From contig JBBJMF010000022.1 of the NCBI GenBank assembly GCA_037719575.1, positions 1 to 33,843 of the forward strand: a stretch of DNA of 33,843 nucleotides, read 5' to 3'. Positions 31,574 through 33,843 of the stretch are shown piece by piece (within the stretch, counting starts at the first letter, position 1; every line of letters starts with the position of its first letter). The stretch comes from JAWWPG01 sp037719575. GTDB taxonomy: Bacteria > Actinomycetota > Actinomycetes > Propionibacteriales > Nocardioidaceae. The position numbers were made by a program, and so were the translations under genes. The notes below the pieces were generated by a model, which was not told the origin of the DNA, ran no database searches, and worked only from the letters and a program-made list of their open reading frames with translations.

Positions 31574-32364
31574 GCGCTGCGGTCTCGCCCGGCACGCAAG
31601 AGCGGCAGGCCGACGTGTCCGACGTCGTCCGCTACGTCCTGCGGCTCGGCGACGACGCGCTGATCCACGCCCAGCGGATGGGGGAGTGGATCGCCGCCGC
31701 GCCACAGCTCGAGGAGGACGTTGCCCTCGGCAACATCGCCCTCGACCTGCTCGGCCAGGCCCGCTCCCTCCTCACCTACGCCGGCGAGCTGGAAGGCGCC
31801 GGGCGGGACGAAGACACCCTCGCCTACCTGCGCGACGAGCGGGACTTCGTCAACGCGCAGCTCTTCGAGCTCGCGAACGGCGACTTCGGGTTCACGATGG
31901 CGAGGCTGCTTGTCACCTCGGCATACCAGCTCGAGCTCTACCGGGGCCTGACATCCTCGCAGGACGCCACTGTCGCGGCCGTCGCCGCCAAGGCCGTCAA
32001 GGAGGTCGACTACCACCGCGACCACGCGACGCAGTGGACGCGCCGGCTCGGCGACGGGACCGAGGAGTCACGTCGGCGCATGCAGCAGGGCATCGACGAC
32101 GTCTGGCCTTATGTGGCGGAGCTCTTCGAGTCCGACGACCTGGTGACGCGACTGTCAGCTGCGGGTGTCGCCGTCGACCCGGCGTCACTGGAAGAGCCCA
32201 CGATCGGGTACGTCGACCAGGTGCTCGTAGCGGCGACGCTGCGCAGGCCGGAGACCAGGGTCCGACACCGAGGTGGCCGGCGGGGCGTGCACACGGAGCA
32301 GATGGGCTACCTGCTCGCCGAGATGCAGGTGCTGCACCGGGCCCACCCGGGAGCGGCCTGGTGA
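31570..32364 (+). CDS. paaC: 1,2-phenylacetyl-CoA epoxidase subunit C
   Basis: A 264-residue structural partner of PaaA with the same ferritin-like fold but without the metal site. Seen: YVLRLGDDALIHAQRMGEWI, LEEDVALGNIALDLLGQARS, ERDFVNAQLFELANGDFGFT and KEVDYHRDHATQWTRRLGDG, in the family order, ending LLAEMQVLHRAHPGA. GTG start overlapping paaB; its stop overlaps the GTG of paaD. Confidence 0.93.
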   Translation: MSAAVSPGTQERQADVSDVVRYVLRLGDDALIHAQRMGEWIAAAPQLEEDVALGNIALDLLGQARSLLTYAGELEGAGRDEDTLAYLRDERDFVNAQLFELANGDFGFTMARLLVTSAYQLELYRGLTSSQDATVAAVAAKAVKEVDYHRDHATQWTRRLGDGTEESRRRMQQGIDDVWPYVAELFESDDLVTRLSAAGVAVDPASLEEPTIGYVDQVLVAATLRRPETRVRHRGGRRGVHTEQMGYLLAEMQVLHRAHPGAAW

Positions 32365-32861
32365 CGACATCTGCGATGGCGGACACCGCTCTCGAGCGGG
32401 CCCGGAGCGCGGTCGCCGGCGTTCTCGACCCGGAGGTCCCCGTGCTCACGATCGAGGATCTCGGGGTGCTCCGCGATGTCAGCGTCGACGCCGAGGGCCG
32501 GGTGCGGGTGACGATCACACCGACGTACTCCGGATGCCCAGCGATAGACGCGATCCGGCAGGACGTGACCAGCGCCCTCGCCGACGCCGGCTTCCACGAC
32601 GTCGAGGTGAGACTCGTGCTGTCGCCTGCCTGGACGACGGAGTGGATGAGCCGGGCAGGCAGGGCGAAGCTGCTGGACTACGGCATCGTGCCCCCGGAGC
32701 CCGGTGGGGCCGGCCCGGTCGGGGTTCGGATGTCCCTGCGCTGCCCCCAGTGCGGATCCGGGGCGACCCACGAGCTGAGCCGGTTCGGGTCCACCGCCTG
32801 CAAGTCGCTGTGGGTGTGCGACGACTGCCTGGAGCCCTTCGACCACTTCAAGGCGCACTGA
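32361..32861 (+). CDS. paaD: Phenylacetyl-CoA epoxidase maturation protein
   Basis: A 166-residue protein of the MIP18/SufT-like family needed for the iron centres of the epoxidase system. The N-terminal domain (LDPEVPVLTIEDLGVLRDV, PTYSGCPAIDAI) carries the conserved Cys. The C-terminal part holds a zinc-ribbon with two CxxC pairs, CPQCGSG and CDDCLEPFDHFKAH. GTG 32361 overlaps the paaC stop; an in-frame ATG at 32376 could be the true start and removes five residues. Three bases separate it from paaE. Confidence 0.92.
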   Translation: MTTSAMADTALERARSAVAGVLDPEVPVLTIEDLGVLRDVSVDAEGRVRVTITPTYSGCPAIDAIRQDVTSALADAGFHDVEVRLVLSPAWTTEWMSRAGRAKLLDYGIVPPEPGGAGPVGVRMSLRCPQCGSGATHELSRFGSTACKSLWVCDDCLEPFDHFKAH

Positions 32862-32864
32862 GCG

Positions 32865-33843
32865 ATGACGACAGCCCAGATGCAGCAGTCCCACCGCCCG
32901 GTCTTTCACCCCCTGAAGGTCAGCGCGATCACCGAGCTTACGGAGGACTCCGTGTGCATCACGTTCGCGGTGCCACCAGAGCTCGCGGCCGACTACGACT
33001 TCGTGCAGGGGCAGCACCTGACGGTACGCACGTCGCTTGCCGGTGACGACGTCCGGCGCAGCTACTCGATCTGTGCGCCCGCCCATTCCGGCCAGCTCCG
33101 GATCGGGGTGAAGGTCCTTCCCGGCGGTCACTTCTCGGGCTTCGCGGCGGGCGGGCTCGCAGTCGGTGACGTGATCGACGTGATGACCCCCCTGGGTCGG
33201 TTCAACACCCCGCTCGACCCCGCCAACTCCAAGCACTACTGCGCGATCGCCGCTGGCAGTGGCATCACGCCGATCCTGTCGATCGTCGCCACCACGCTCG
33301 CGCAGGAGCCGTTGAGCCGGGTGACGCTGCTCTTCGCCAACCGCACGAGCCGGACCATCATGTTCCTCGAGGAGCTCGAGGACCTGAAGGACCGCTACCC
33401 AGGACGGTTCCACCTGATCCACGTCCTCAGCCGGGAGGCCCAGGACGCCGAGCTGCTCTCGGGCCGACTCGACGGTGCCCGGCTGACCAAGATCACCGAG
33501 ACCCTGGTGCCGGCCGAGACCGTCGACGAGTGGTTCCTGTGCGGTCCCTTCGACATGGTGGTCGACCTCCGCGACGCGCTCGTCGAGGCCCATGTCGACC
33601 CGGCGCACATCCACTCGGAGCTCTTCCACGTGGAGAAGGGGCCACCCGTGCGCCGGCCAACGGTCGCAGACGAGGGCGAGGGCTCTGAGGTCACGATCAC
33701 CCTCGACGGGCGACGGACGTCGTTTTGGCTGAAGAGCGCCGACGTCTCGGTTCTCGAGGCGGCGCTGGCGGTCCGCTCCGACGCCCCGTTCGCGTGCAAG
33801 GGCGGGGTCTGCGGCACCTGCCGGGCGCAGCTCGTCGACGGCT
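32865..33843 (+). CDS. paaE: 1,2-phenylacetyl-CoA epoxidase reductase subunit E, 3' partial
   Basis: An electron-transfer subunit passing NADPH electrons to the di-iron site of PaaA. The frame is open to the right edge and gives 326 residues. Seen in order: an FAD-binding domain with VRRSYSICAPA (about 65-75), an NAD(P)-binding domain starting AIAAGSGITPILSI and ending with EWFLCGPFDMV, and the start of a plant-type [2Fe-2S] domain with CKGGVCGTC. Three of its four cluster cysteines are visible; the fourth and about 30 residues lie beyond the window. ATG 32865 is four bases after the paaD stop, with HRPVFHPLKVSAITELTEDS at the N-terminus as in the family. Confidence 0.93.
   Translation, partial: MTTAQMQQSHRPVFHPLKVSAITELTEDSVCITFAVPPELAADYDFVQGQHLTVRTSLAGDDVRRSYSICAPAHSGQLRIGVKVLPGGHFSGFAAGGLAVGDVIDVMTPLGRFNTPLDPANSKHYCAIAAGSGITPILSIVATTLAQEPLSRVTLLFANRTSRTIMFLEELEDLKDRYPGRFHLIHVLSREAQDAELLSGRLDGARLTKITETLVPAETVDEWFLCGPFDMVVDLRDALVEAHVDPAHIHSELFHVEKGPPVRRPTVADEGEGSEVTITLDGRRTSFWLKSADVSVLEAALAVRSDAPFACKGGVCGTCRAQLVDG

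Noticed and set aside
1..33843. CRISPR arrays, insertion sequences, tRNA or rRNA genes, riboswitches
   Set aside because: By eye I saw no regular repeat-spacer array, transposase motif, cloverleaf-like tRNA or conserved rRNA sequence. I could not run structure searches, so a small RNA in 356-796 or 2408-2858 cannot be excluded.

Overview
This window comes from a high-GC actinobacterium. Three things point there: pervasive high-GC codon use with GTG starts and 4-nt ATGA/GTGA gene overlaps, a mycothione reductase gene (mycothiol is the actinobacterial thiol), and a paaA gene that looks leaderless, which is common in this phylum. The family is uncertain; the gene content would suit a Nocardioides-like soil actinobacterium, but that is a guess.

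Layout. Positions 1-10356 are mixed accessory genes: the end of a YCII/DGPF gene, a 14-helix MFS drug exporter, the remnant of a membrane-protein gene, an unrecognised 100-residue protein with a strong terminator, a four-gene ABC-2 exporter plus two-component system, an antitoxin remnant, a serpin lipoprotein and a 12-helix MFS transporter. Mycothione reductase follows (10357-11730).

The centre (11776-29278, with 29314-30054 just beyond) is the main system: a large catabolic island for a quaternary-ammonium or methylated-amine compound, most likely glycine betaine. A leftward operon encodes an OpuC-type importer (permease, ATPase with CBS domains, permease, binding lipoprotein) and a nitrilase-family amidase. 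Next is an IclR regulator, also leftward. A rightward run of ten genes follows: FAD oxidoreductase, DmdA/GcvT-like THF methyltransferase, betaine-homocysteine methyltransferase homologue, MetF-like reductase, the four sarcosine oxidase subunits SoxB-D-A-G, formate-THF ligase and an FchA-type cyclohydrolase. The same GTTGCC-N5-GGCAAC operator-like element, each copy with an additional half-site, lies on both sides of the IclR gene, in front of the importer and in front of the catabolic genes. The two outer half-site spacings differ by exactly 10 bp. I infer that the regulator controls both arms.

Proposed working of the island: import of the onium compound, removal of methyls to homocysteine and/or THF, oxidation of N-methyl groups by the first FAD enzyme and by sarcosine oxidase, and oxidation of the C1 units from 5-methyl- and 5,10-methylene-THF to formate with ATP recovery by Fhs. 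A dedicated methylene-THF dehydrogenase is not in the window. A second nitrilase-family gene (29314-30054) closes the island.

The right end (30201-33843) is the start of a phenylacetyl-CoA epoxidase operon, paaABCDE, with paaE cut by the window edge.
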